Source: Anaerolineales bacterium (GTDB lineage Bacteria > Chloroflexota > Anaerolineae > Anaerolineales > Villigracilaceae). From it: a stretch of DNA of 16,316 nt. The translations under genes and the position numbers were made by a program. Under the pieces are notes generated by a model. It saw only the letters and a program-made list of their open reading frames with translations, ran no database searches and was not told the DNA's origin. Shown in pieces: positions 6,822 through 13,907 of the stretch. Position 1 is the first letter of the stretch. Each line of letters starts with the position of its first letter. Where the stretch lies: contig JADGQD010000023.1 in assembly GCA_017882065.1 (NCBI GenBank), positions 1 through 16,316 on the forward strand, in the 5' to 3' direction.

Positions 6822-7775
6822 TTAAACCTTACTGGCCTTCTTCCTCTTTTGCCGCTTTACCAGTGACACGATGCCCCAGATCACCAACACAATCGGGCCA
6901 AAGATGGTGATCAAAACCGGCAGGACGAGCAGGAACAAATTGATCAGGAAGTTCACGAAACCCTGCCAGAACTTGATCAACGACTGGATGGCGTCTCGGG
7001 CCACCCCTTCGGGTTTCCATCCGCCAATCTCAATCGGTTGGATGGTCTCTTCGGCGATCAGGGTCACATTGATGAGCGAGTAGGCCGAGGACTGTTCGAA
7101 GTACTGCATCTGGCCTTTGATTGACTCAATCTGCCCACGCACGGAGATGATTTGATTATAGACTGCCAACACATCTTGCGTCTTGGATGTGGTATTGCTA
7201 TTGGGGTTATTCTTGGCTTCATCCATGATTGCCTGGAGGTCCGCCTCGGCCATTTCCAGGTTGGTTAGCTGGCTTTGCAGGTCTACGTATGCAGCGGTTA
7301 CGTCCTGACCGGAACGGGTCTCATTGCGCACTTCGACAGCATCGGCTTTGATCTGGCTCAAGGCGTTTTCCAGTTTATCTGCCGGGATGCGGATGGAGAT
7401 GGTACCTTCCGGGGCGGTTTGGCCGTTTTGTGTGTAGGTCTGGTACATATTCATCGAGATAACGAAGCCGCCCAGGTTATTCGCCATTTGATTTATGGCT
7501 TCCACCTTGGCTTGCGGGTCGGGGACGACGATGGTCAGGTCGGCGTTCATGATGACCAGCCGTTCCTGGAGGGCCGCGCTGCTGGCACTCACATCTCCGG
7601 GCGCTTTGCCGGCATCGGAAGAACCCGCGTAAGATTGGGTGGCGGCTGGTGCATTTTCATAGGCTGGCGCGCCACGTACACCCGCTTCCACCGTCGGCGT
7701 GCTGACGGCTTTTACTCCGCAGGCAGTCAGGACCAGGGCCAGGGCGACAAAAACGAAAACGATTCTCTTTTTCAT
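6822..7775 (-). CDS. DUF4349 lipoprotein with C-terminal membrane segment
   Basis: This is a 317-residue protein. The N-terminus is a lipoprotein signal, with two basic residues, a hydrophobic core and lipobox LTAC (Cys19). A Ser/Ala/Pro-rich spacer follows, then the DUF4349 region starting about residue 71 (ERLVIMNADLTIVV), with a long helical/coiled-coil part near 165-235. A transmembrane segment occupies about 273-306, followed by a Lys/Arg-rich end that should lie in the cytoplasm. The predicted form is a cell-surface protein tethered at both ends. The start at ATG 7773-7775 is secured by AAGGAGG 8 bases upstream and by the signal peptide; an in-frame upstream extension would spoil it. 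DUF4349 has no established biochemical function. The gene is followed by the hairpin repeat and rsmG. Confidence 0.9.
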   Translation of the reverse strand: MKKRIVFVFVALALVLTACGVKAVSTPTVEAGVRGAPAYENAPAATQSYAGSSDAGKAPGDVSASSAALQERLVIMNADLTIVVPDPQAKVEAINQMANNLGGFVISMNMYQTYTQNGQTAPEGTISIRIPADKLENALSQIKADAVEVRNETRSGQDVTAAYVDLQSQLTNLEMAEADLQAIMDEAKNNPNSNTTSKTQDVLAVYNQIISVRGQIESIKGQMQYFEQSSAYSLINVTLIAEETIQPIEIGGWKPEGVARDAIQSLIKFWQGFVNFLINLFLLVLPVLITIFGPIVLVIWGIVSLVKRQKRKKASKV

Positions 7776-7783
7776 GGCGTTCT

Positions 7784-7790
7784 CCTCCTT
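7784..7790 (-). promoter_or_regulatory. Strong Shine-Dalgarno of the DUF4349 gene
   Basis: The minus strand reads AAGGAGG, 8 bases before ATG 7775. It decides the start and contrasts with the weak or absent ribosome sites of most neighbours. Confidence 0.8.
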
Positions 7791-7861
7791 AAAAGGGCTA
7801 AACAGATCAGGTTGCCTCATAGACGACTGACCGGCAATAAATGTTCCATTCGAAAAGCACC

Positions 7862-7986
7862 GTAGTGACGGCTTTATCATCCCGGAGGGGGCAGCCGTCC
7901 ATCTCCCGGGAAAAAGCGACTACACCTGCCCTCCCGGAAGGACATCGGGATGATATGGCGGGCGGTACCAGGGAAATCGCTACTAC
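7862..7986. repeat. Composite palindromic repeat cluster (GTAGT...ACTAC)
   Basis: This 125-base block begins GTAGTGACGGCTTTA and ends CGCTACTAC, so both ends read GTAGT inward. Inside, ATCATCCCG (7876-7884) pairs with CGGGATGAT (7946-7954), nine perfect bases. Two minus-strand direct copies, at 7905-7923 and 7968-7986, both start GTAGT and match at 15 of 19 bases. The block lies between the terminator of the metallophosphoesterase and the DUF4349 gene. It looks like a small non-autonomous element or stacked repeat copies. No coding potential is evident. Confidence 0.55.
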
Positions 7987-8010
7987 AGCCTTTACCATTA
8001 TTCACGTTAA

Positions 8011-8052
8011 AACAAAAAAGCACCCGCAGCATCTTTATCTCCTGGTGCTTTT
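8011..8052 (-). terminator. Intrinsic terminator of the long minus-strand unit
   Basis: On the minus strand AAAAGCACC (8052-8044) pairs with GGTGCTTTT (8024-8016), nine perfect bases with a 19-base loop. The second arm continues into TT, giving six T, and then GTTTT. It starts 10 bases after the stop of the metallophosphoesterase gene, as expected for the end of that transcription unit. Confidence 0.85.
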
Positions 8053-8062
8053 GCTATCACTT

Positions 8063-8797
8063 TTACCAGCCTCCGGCGAGGCGTTCGGCATGGCGGGAAG
8101 GAAGGCCCGCGGCCAAAATCATTTTCTGCACCGACTTGACATCGTATTCCACGCGGCGCGGCCCCCAGGTGTGCGCTTCCGGGGAGAAGATGGCGTAAGC
8201 GGCGCGCGGGTCCCGGTCGCGCGGCTGGCCGACCGAACCGGGGTTCAGAATGGCGCGTTCTTTGAGTTCAAATTGCTCTGCCGGACGCGGCACCACGATG
8301 GACATGTCATCGGTATTGGCATGGAACTGGAACACGGCTTGAAAATGCGTGTGCCCGACGAAACACCAGGGCGTGTCGAAGAAGGTCAGGTTGATTTTCG
8401 CAACCAGCGTGTTCATCACATATTCCCAAATCGGGTCACGCGGGCTGCCGTGTGCCAGTGAAACCTCACCGTTCACAACCAATTTGTCAGGCAGGGAACT
8501 TAAGAAACTCCGGCTTTCCTCATTGAACATTTTACGCTGCCAGAGCAGGGCCTTTTTTGCGTCGGAATTGAAGGTCTCCAGCGGCATATCGCTGATGGCG
8601 GCGAAATCATGGTTGCCCATCATGCAGGTCAATTTAGGCAGAGAGCGGATGCGCTCGACGCACTCGTTGGGCTGTGGGCCGTAGCCTGCCACGTCGCCCA
8701 GACACCAGGTCTCGTCCACTTTCCCGGCATCCGTCAATACGGCTTCAAGCGCGACGGCGTTGGCATGTACGTCGGAGATCACCAGAACTTTTGTCAT
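8063..8797 (-). CDS. Metallophosphoesterase (calcineurin-like, YfcE/MJ0936 type)
   Basis: This 244-residue protein has the two-metal phosphoesterase motifs in order: DVHAN (9-13), GDVAGYGP (34-41), GNHD (61-64), an HGS near the middle and GHTHF later. These match the Metallophos_2 superfamily of small soluble phosphodiesterases. NPGSVGQPRDRDPRAAYAI is the usual C-terminal strand region. All metal-binding residues are present, so it should be active; the substrate could be a cyclic or linear nucleotide or another phosphodiester and cannot be read from sequence. Its ATG overlaps the coaBC stop by four bases (ATGA), so the two are translationally coupled. It is the last gene of the minus-strand unit and is followed by an intrinsic terminator. 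Confidence 0.93.
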   Translation of the reverse strand: MTKVLVISDVHANAVALEAVLTDAGKVDETWCLGDVAGYGPQPNECVERIRSLPKLTCMMGNHDFAAISDMPLETFNSDAKKALLWQRKMFNEESRSFLSSLPDKLVVNGEVSLAHGSPRDPIWEYVMNTLVAKINLTFFDTPWCFVGHTHFQAVFQFHANTDDMSIVVPRPAEQFELKERAILNPGSVGQPRDRDPRAAYAIFSPEAHTWGPRRVEYDVKSVQKMILAAGLPSRHAERLAGGW

Positions 8798-10032
8798 CTA
8801 CTCTCCAGGATTACTATTAATTTTGCGATGATGGTCTCTGCCACTTCGGACTTGCTCATCAACGGCAATGTTTCTTCCTTTGCGTTCGGGAACAGAAGCG
8901 TGACGCGGTTGGTGTCAACGCCGAACCCGGCGTCGGGAGCGGAAATGTCGTTGGCGACAAGCATATCCAGCTTTTTTGACTTTAATTTGCTGGATGCGTT
9001 CTTGAGCAGGTCACGGCTTTCGGCGGCAAAGCCGATGACAACCCGCGGCTTTTTGGACCCTAAACCGGCTACCGCCAAAAGGACATCCGGCGCGGCCTCC
9101 AGTTCGATCTGCGGGATCCCATCCCGTTTCTTGAGTTTGTTTTCTGCGACTGTTTTCGGGCGGAAGTCGGCCACCGCGGCGGCCATCACCAGCGCTTCCG
9201 CTCCGGCGGACTCGCCCAGCACAGCCTCCAGCATCTCCCGTGCGGTGCGGACCTGGACGACTTTCGCGCCTACCGGCGGGGTCAAACTCGTCGGCGCGGT
9301 GACCAGCACCACGGTCCCGCCTGCATCGAGGGCGGCCTGAGCTACGGCGTAACCCTGTTTGCCGGAGGACTTGTTCGTCAGCATCCGCACCGGGTCGAGC
9401 GGTTCCTGTGTTCCGCCGGCGGTGACAACGATCTTCTTCCCGGTCAGTTTCCCGCCGAATCCCGTGGTAGTCCCGGTTCCAGTATGGGACAGAGTAAGGC
9501 GAATGTGACCGAGCAGTTCCGCCGGTTCGACGAAACGGCCCTTGCCTACCAACCCGGAGGCCATGCGCCCTTCATCAGGACCGGCGAAATAAGCACCGCG
9601 CTCCGTCAGAATGCGGACATTATCCTGGGTGGCGGCGTGGGTGTAGATACCCACATCCATGGCCGGGGCGATGAGCAACGGGCAGCGGGCGGCCAGAGCG
9701 GTGATGGTGAGCAGGTTATCAGCGATACCGTGGGCCAGTTTGCCGAGCGTGTTGGCGGTGCAGGGGGCGATGACCAGCAAGTCGGCGTTGTGACCGAGGC
9801 CCACGTGCAGCACGTGCGCTTCTCCGCCCCACAGTTCAGCGTCCGTGAAGGCTTTCCGCCCGGTGACGGACTGGAAGGTGAGCGGGGTGATGAATTTCTC
9901 CGCGGCGGGGGTGAGAATCACATCCACCTGCGCCCCGGCCTGGGTCAGTTTGGAGGCCAGGTCCGCGGCCTTATATGCGGCGATGGAACCGGTGATACCG
10001 AGGAGGATGTGTTTGGAAGTGAAAATGGACAT
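8794..10032 (-). CDS. coaBC: Bifunctional phosphopantothenoylcysteine decarboxylase / phosphopantothenate-cysteine ligase
   Basis: CoaBC has 412 residues and performs two consecutive steps of coenzyme A synthesis. The CoaC flavoprotein domain (1-175) shows ITGSIAAYKA (13-22), His76 in HVLHVGL and APCTANTLGKLAHGIADNLL (89-108). The CoaB domain starts at about 195 with VTAGGTQEPLDPVR and NKSSGKQG, then AVADFRP and NDIS...GFGVDTN. The residue corresponding to E. coli Asn125 (PAMN) is Asp126, and the one corresponding to Cys158 is Ser159 (RMASGLVGKGR). Both key CoaC residues therefore differ from the textbook enzyme, probably a lineage-wide variant. The interdomain linker (about 181-190, SHTGTGTTTG) is encoded by a copy of the interspersed repeat. 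TATAAT lies 6 bases before the ATG. The stop overlaps the next gene's start. Confidence 0.96.
   Translation of the reverse strand: MSIFTSKHILLGITGSIAAYKAADLASKLTQAGAQVDVILTPAAEKFITPLTFQSVTGRKAFTDAELWGGEAHVLHVGLGHNADLLVIAPCTANTLGKLAHGIADNLLTITALAARCPLLIAPAMDVGIYTHAATQDNVRILTERGAYFAGPDEGRMASGLVGKGRFVEPAELLGHIRLTLSHTGTGTTTGFGGKLTGKKIVVTAGGTQEPLDPVRMLTNKSSGKQGYAVAQAALDAGGTVVLVTAPTSLTPPVGAKVVQVRTAREMLEAVLGESAGAEALVMAAAVADFRPKTVAENKLKKRDGIPQIELEAAPDVLLAVAGLGSKKPRVVIGFAAESRDLLKNASSKLKSKKLDMLVANDISAPDAGFGVDTNRVTLLFPNAKEETLPLMSKSEVAETIIAKLIVILESR
9467..9490 (+). repeat. GTAGTCCCGGTT repeat, copy in coaBC linker
   Basis: This 24-base element begins GTAGTCCCGGTT and ends GGGAC. Its arms GTCCC and GGGAC are inverted. 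It matches the copy at 11254-11277 at 20 of 24 positions, and CGTG directly before it is also shared. It falls in the segment encoding the CoaC-CoaB linker. Confidence 0.75.
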
Positions 10033-10035
10033 TTG

Positions 10036-10191
10036 TTAATTATACTGCCAACCGGCAAAGCATAGGGGCAAGTGGTGGTGCTCGCCCAGGCCGTTCCACT
10101 TGCCTGCATGAATGTCATCAGTCCGCTTGACGCATTGGAGCATCAACGTGTGACCGTCATGGTGGATGTAGCAGAGGGGGGCGAGGATCAT
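10036..10191 (-). pseudogene. N-terminal remnant of a Nudix (MutT-like) hydrolase
   Basis: From ATG 10191 the frame reads MILAPLCYIHHDGHTLMLQC, then VKRTDDIHAGKWNGLGE. This is how MutT/8-oxo-dGTP-type Nudix hydrolases begin, where GKWNGLGGK normally leads into the G-x5-E-x7-REUxEExGU box. Here the similarity stops at GLGE; the next 15 codons are unrelated and end at a stop just before the coaBC promoter. The whole Nudix box, and hence the active site, is missing. The start lies 4 bases after the esterase stop, so a complete gene was probably once part of this unit. An 8-base inverted repeat (10068-10075 and 10096-10103) sits where similarity ends. The remnant cannot be catalytically active. 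Confidence 0.75.
10039..10044 (-). promoter_or_regulatory. Candidate -10 box for coaBC
   Basis: A perfect TATAAT on the minus strand lies 6 bases (TAACAA) before ATG 10032. No Shine-Dalgarno fits between them, so a transcript starting here would be essentially leaderless. No good -35 is visible at 16-18 bases. Confidence 0.45.
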
Positions 10192-10195
10192 AGCA

Positions 10196-11209
10196 TCATC
10201 GAAACAGTGCTTCCAGCCCGCGCCAGATGTCATCGCGCCAGGCGGTGAAGTTGTGCCCCCCGGAAAACTCGTGATATTTAACTTTGAATTTCTTCTCTTT
10301 CAGCAGGGCGTACATTTGCCGGTTGCTGTCGAGCAGCCCCTCGTAATGACCGGTGTCCATCCAGATGTCAATTTCGGGAGGTGGGGCGTAGCGTACCAGG
10401 TCCACCACTACAAACTGGTGCTCAGGCAGGATGAACACTCCCGACTGGCTCAACACTTTACCAAAAACCTGCGGGAGGCGCATCCCGGTGTACATTGCCA
10501 TCAGTCCGCCCAGTGAAGCGCCCAACACACCATACGGTTCACCGCCGGGAGGCGTCAGCGTAAGATGCTCCTGCGCCAGCGGGATGACACATTCGAACAC
10601 GAATCCCAGCGTGGACTCGGAGCAGGAATATTCCAGGCTGCGTGCATGTCCGCCGTTCTGGACCATCGCCATTGCAAACGGGCGGACGCGTTTCGCAGCG
10701 ATCAAGTTGTCCACGATGACGTTCAGTCTGGCGCGTTTCAGATAGTCGGGACCGTCGTAAACAACCACCAGCGGGACGGGTGTCTTGACCAGGGGCTGGT
10801 ACAGGTACACAGTCCGGTTCGCGCCGACAACGTATTCTTTTGTCGGGACCTGGTGCCGGGTCACCGTTCCCCTGGCAACTCCTTTGACCGATTGGACGAG
10901 CGGATTTGGTCCGCTGCGCGGCATGTAGAAGTAATGGTTGTAAGCATTGATCCCGTTCCAGATGCGGTTCGGGTTGAGCGGATCGGGGACGCGTTCGCCG
11001 GTCTTCGGGTCGAGGAATGCGTATTCGAAGTAGGCATCGGCGGCGAGGGACATCGAGTAGGACCACAGTTCCGTCCCGGCGCGTTGCATGGTCTGGGGGT
11101 CTTCCTCCCAGTTGTGGAGATCGTCCATCAGGCGCGGGGCGGTTTTGCCCTGCCAGATAAAAGTGACTGTTTCGTCTTCGATGACGGGGTTGCCTATCGT
11201 GCGGGCCAT
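10196..11209 (-). CDS. Enterochelin-esterase-like alpha/beta hydrolase with N-terminal E-set domain
   Basis: This 337-residue protein starts at ATG 11209; upstream in-frame codons lie inside the DinB gene. Residues 10-100 resemble the beta-sandwich E-set/CBM48-type domain found before Fes-like esterases (VTFIWQGKTAP, DPLNPNRIWNG). The C-terminal alpha/beta-hydrolase of the putative esterase family (Esterase_D type) has the nucleophile motif GASLGG with Ser232, an acid near Asp285/Asp294 and His319 in SGGHNFTAWRDD. VPLVVVYDGPDYLKR and the RSLEYSC region match this family. There is no signal peptide, so it is probably cytoplasmic. The real substrate may be a siderophore ester or another ester. 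It overlaps the 3' end of the DinB gene by 16 bases and so is translationally linked to it. Confidence 0.88.
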   Translation of the reverse strand: MARTIGNPVIEDETVTFIWQGKTAPRLMDDLHNWEEDPQTMQRAGTELWSYSMSLAADAYFEYAFLDPKTGERVPDPLNPNRIWNGINAYNHYFYMPRSGPNPLVQSVKGVARGTVTRHQVPTKEYVVGANRTVYLYQPLVKTPVPLVVVYDGPDYLKRARLNVIVDNLIAAKRVRPFAMAMVQNGGHARSLEYSCSESTLGFVFECVIPLAQEHLTLTPPGGEPYGVLGASLGGLMAMYTGMRLPQVFGKVLSQSGVFILPEHQFVVVDLVRYAPPPEIDIWMDTGHYEGLLDSNRQMYALLKEKKFKVKYHEFSGGHNFTAWRDDIWRGLEALFR

Positions 11210-11772
11210 GGCAAGCAGAGGGTGGGTGGGCAAATCAGCGTTCCTGTTTCGTGGTAGTCCCGGTTTCCGGACGGGACGCGGGGTTGGGTTTCGAGCCACT
11301 TCTGGATATCTGTGCGGTGTTCTTTGTAGTGAAAGTTGGTATTGGCGGCTACACCGAGCCACAGCGGGCCCATTGGCCAGGTGTCGGTGTAGACGGTTTG
11401 CAGTTGTTCCTCGTTCAGGCTTTCGGCGAGGGCCAGGGTATCCCAGTACGAGTGGCGGAATTCTTCCAGCACTTCAGCCAGCGGCTTATCCTTTACTTGG
11501 CCGTATGTTTCGGCGTTCATGCGCTCCACATCCCAGGGCAGCGGGATGGCGGGTTCTTCGCAGTGCAAGTGACTGCCAACCCAACTGATCATGCGCCGTT
11601 CCCAGGCTGAGATGTGGGCCAGTGCGTCCTTGACGCTCCATTCGCCGTCCACACCGGGAAGCAGCATTTGTGGATGGGTCAGGCGGGCGAGCGTTTCTTC
11701 CAGCCGTCCGCGTTCAGAGCGGATCTGGTCGAGGAGTTCAACCTTGGTGAGGTGTTCAATTTTATCGTTCAT
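11194..11772 (-). CDS. DinB/ClbS-DfsB-family four-helix protein
   Basis: This 192-residue protein has the DinB/DfsB fold signature: EWSVKDALAHISAWERRM (44-61) and NFHYKEHRTDIQKWL (146-160). It gives the usual metal triad His53, His148 and His152. Family members include thiol-dependent S-transferases and ClbS-type cyclopropane hydrolases that protect DNA; substrate assignment from sequence is not possible. The recognisable fold ends about residue 163. The tail to 192 contains PSGNRDYHE, which comes from a copy of the interspersed repeat, and ends by overlapping the esterase start by 16 bases. The start at ATG 11772 forms an ATGA overlap with the stop of the YbhB-like gene, indicating coupling. 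Confidence 0.9.
   Translation of the reverse strand: MNDKIEHLTKVELLDQIRSERGRLEETLARLTHPQMLLPGVDGEWSVKDALAHISAWERRMISWVGSHLHCEEPAIPLPWDVERMNAETYGQVKDKPLAEVLEEFRHSYWDTLALAESLNEEQLQTVYTDTWPMGPLWLGVAANTNFHYKEHRTDIQKWLETQPRVPSGNRDYHETGTLICPPTLCLPWPAR
11254..11277 (+). repeat. GTAGTCCCGGTT repeat, copy in DinB tail
   Basis: This 24-base element begins GTAGTCCCGGTTTCC. Its arms GTCCCG (11257-11262) and CGGGAC (11272-11277) are perfectly inverted around a 9-base loop. It is the cleanest of the three genic copies and matches the copies at 9467 and 15808 at 20 of 24 bases each. It codes for part of the C-terminal tail of the DinB protein. Confidence 0.78.
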
Positions 11773-12365
11773 TTGGTGTAAGTTCCTGTTAATTCAGCAT
11801 AACTGAGAATGTGACCTTGCATCCTGGCCGCCAGTTCATTTTTGGAGGCTTTGTCTTCCGGCCCGAGCAGGATGTCCAGGGCGTAGAGTTGAAAAACATA
11901 ATGGTGTATGCCGGAGGGCGGGCAGGGAGCGCCGTAGGCCTGTTTGCCCCAACTGTTCTTGCCAAAGAGGACGGTCACATCGTTGAGTCGCACTCCAGGA
12001 CGAATGAGGGCGTCAACAGTGCGGGTTTCTGCCGGGAGGTTATAGACGATCCAGTGTGTCCAAGTTCCAAGTGGCGCGTCGGGATCCTCCACGATGAGAA
12101 CGTAGGATTTGGTCCCGGCAGGCGGCTCGCCCCAAGCCAGAGTGGGCGGAATGTTTTCCCCGTCGCAGGTGTAGCGCGCCGGGATGGGACCACCGTCGGC
12201 GAAGTCGGGACTGATGAGGACAAAACCAGCGTCGGGAGGTGGCATTTCGATGACGCTGGAGAAAGTCTCGCTGCGTATTGGGCCCAAAAGAATGAAGGCG
12301 GCCACCAGCAAGATGAGCATCACAGCGAGCGCGCCCATAATAATCAAGAAAATTATCTTTTTCAT
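11769..12365 (-). CDS. YbhB/YbcL-type PEBP protein with N-terminal membrane anchor
   Basis: This 198-residue protein has an uncleaved-looking hydrophobic N-terminus (residues 4-28), followed by a domain of the phosphatidylethanolamine-binding protein (PEBP/Raf-kinase-inhibitor-like) family. It shows DPDAPLGTWTHWIVYNLP (94-111) and the anion-pocket motif YGAPCPPSGIHHY (144-156). The soluble domain should face the outside of the cell membrane. Bacterial YbhB/YbcL proteins have no firmly established role. ATG 12365 is chosen because it begins the membrane segment and lies 8 bases after the stop of the YcaQ-like gene; an open frame upstream belongs to that gene's region. The stop overlaps the DinB start (ATGA). 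Confidence 0.92.
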   Translation of the reverse strand: MKKIIFLIIMGALAVMLILLVAAFILLGPIRSETFSSVIEMPPPDAGFVLISPDFADGGPIPARYTCDGENIPPTLAWGEPPAGTKSYVLIVEDPDAPLGTWTHWIVYNLPAETRTVDALIRPGVRLNDVTVLFGKNSWGKQAYGAPCPPSGIHHYVFQLYALDILLGPEDKASKNELAARMQGHILSYAELTGTYTK

Positions 12366-12373
12366 TTTTCTCG

Positions 12374-13618
12374 CTATTTTATTACAGCAGCCAGCAGTTT
12401 CTTGCCGAAAGCCGCTGGTTCGCTGCGCTCGATAACCAGTTCTTTCGCTTCGTGAAATTTCATAAAGTCGCACATGGCAGCGGCAACATCTTTGACAAGT
12501 TCCTCACCCAATTTGACACCAGGTTCCAGGTACAGCGCGCGTAGGATCAGCGTGCCGGTTTTGCGTTCGAGTTTAGGGTCGAAGCGGCCCACCAGCCGGT
12601 CTTTGTGCAGGATGGGCAGGCAGAAATAGCCGTATACGCGTTTAGGCGCGGGAAGGTAGGCCTCAAGGGACTTGCGGAAACCCCAGAACATCTCGTCACG
12701 CCGTGCGGCCCAAAACAGGTTGTCGAATGGACTGAGGAAGGTTGTCCGCTCGGCCTTGAGCGCTCCGTCGGCGGCTTGTTCCAGCAGCGGCAGGTTGTCA
12801 CGATGGATGACCAGGTCGGCGATTTTACCGTCCGCCAGTTGACCTTTGACCGGAAGCAGAATCCCGTCTTTAACCAGCGCTACCACGATGGGGCGCGATT
12901 TGGTCACTTTCATCCAGGTGTAGTCCCCGGGGTGGCGCGGCAGGCAGACACCCAGCGCTTTCGCTCCGCGCTCGACCCAGAACCGGTCGCGCTCTTCGAC
13001 AGTTGGCTCGCACGTGTCCACCCATTTTGGCAGCACGCGTTCGGTCAAATCGTAAACGCGCTGAAATTTAACCCGGTTGGCGATCATCAGTTCACCAAAG
13101 GCATACAGGAATTCCAATGCGACTTTGGCCGGGCGCCAGTTCCACCATGTGCCGCCTTTGTGCCCGTCCGACTCGAAATTGCTGACCTTTAGCGCGCCCT
13201 CACGGCGGACCCGTTCCAGCACCTGCGGTACGGAATCCTTTTGAACAAGTTCATTCAACCAGCGGTTGTACCAGTTGGTGGGATGTTCGCGCAGGTTGCG
13301 CTGGTGCGGCATTTGATAGCGATATTCTACCAACGGGATGATGGCGGCGGCGTGCTCCCAGCCCTCGAAGAAACGACGCTCCGGCCCGAAGATGAGATCG
13401 TCGAACTCTGTCGGTTCGTAGGTCCCCATCCGACTCCACGGCACCAGGTACTGGCTGCGGCGCACCATGTGGAGCGTGTCAATCTGCACGCAGCCAATTT
13501 GGTTGAGGACCTGATAAAGGTTATCCGGCGTCGGCGTGGACTCGCAGCCGTTGGCGGTATGCAGGTTCTGGGCCCGGAGCGCAACGGCACGCAGCGCGGC
13601 AGCGGGGTAGATTGTCAT
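12374..13618 (-). CDS. YcaQ/AlkX-like winged-helix DNA glycosylase (HTH_42)
   Basis: This 414-residue protein belongs to the winged-helix family that contains E. coli YcaQ (AlkX) and Streptomyces AlkZ, DNA glycosylases that unhook interstrand crosslinks and remove bulky alkyl bases. The sequence CVQIDTLHMVRRSQY (43-57) holds Q45-I46-D47, matching the QxD catalytic motif described for YcaQ rather than the QxQ of AlkZ. Other conserved parts are FEGWEHAAAIIPL, the wing region GALKVSNFE, and FLSPFDNLFWAARR followed by YGYFCLPILHKDRLVGRFDPK near the end. Length is typical. ATG 13618 overlaps the YciI stop (ATGA), so the two are coupled. No secretion signal is present; it should act on chromosomal DNA in the cytoplasm. 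Confidence 0.92.
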   Translation of the reverse strand: MTIYPAAALRAVALRAQNLHTANGCESTPTPDNLYQVLNQIGCVQIDTLHMVRRSQYLVPWSRMGTYEPTEFDDLIFGPERRFFEGWEHAAAIIPLVEYRYQMPHQRNLREHPTNWYNRWLNELVQKDSVPQVLERVRREGALKVSNFESDGHKGGTWWNWRPAKVALEFLYAFGELMIANRVKFQRVYDLTERVLPKWVDTCEPTVEERDRFWVERGAKALGVCLPRHPGDYTWMKVTKSRPIVVALVKDGILLPVKGQLADGKIADLVIHRDNLPLLEQAADGALKAERTTFLSPFDNLFWAARRDEMFWGFRKSLEAYLPAPKRVYGYFCLPILHKDRLVGRFDPKLERKTGTLILRALYLEPGVKLGEELVKDVAAAMCDFMKFHEAKELVIERSEPAAFGKKLLAAVIK

Positions 13619-13905
13619 TGTCCTCGGATGGAGATGCGCATCGGATGAAGTTCCGCCACCATCACGTTTTTCTTCACGCTCGGGTCATCGAACATGAAAG
13701 CATTGGCAGCTTCTTCGTTTTCGGCGCGAAAGACCACCAGTCCAAAAGTGTCGTCCGTGCATGGTCCGGCCAGAAGGACAATCCCCGTTTCGGCGGCTCT
13801 TTTGAGATAGGCAAAATGCTCATCCAGGATGGCTTCTTCTTCCGGGGTGGGGGCTTCAAAGAAGCCGTGGCGGTAGGGATGGATCATGTAAAGGTATTCG
13901 GGCAT
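13615..13905 (-). CDS. YciI-like small protein
   Basis: This is a 96-residue protein from ATG 13905; a TTG two codons upstream is possible but overlaps the previous stop. It matches the YciI/DGPF (alpha-beta ferredoxin-like) family: MPEYLYMIHPYRHGFFE, EEEAILDEHFAYLKRAAETG, LLAGPCTDDTFGLVVF, and a C-terminal FDDPSVKKNVMVAELHP. YciI homologues may act as small dehydrochlorinase-like or metabolite-binding proteins, but their physiological role is mostly unknown. Its start lies only 2 bases after the stop of the metallophosphoesterase remnant and it has no Shine-Dalgarno, so its translation probably depended on the upstream frame. Its stop overlaps the YcaQ-like start. Confidence 0.92.
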   Translation of the reverse strand: MPEYLYMIHPYRHGFFEAPTPEEEAILDEHFAYLKRAAETGIVLLAGPCTDDTFGLVVFRAENEEAANAFMFDDPSVKKNVMVAELHPMRISIRGQ

Positions 13906-13907
13906 AT

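Noticed and set aside
12918..12940. GTAGTCCCCGGGG as a genic repeat copy in the YcaQ-like gene
   Set aside because: It encodes the PGDYTW segment, with no shared GGTT centre and no matching arms; it is probably coincidence.
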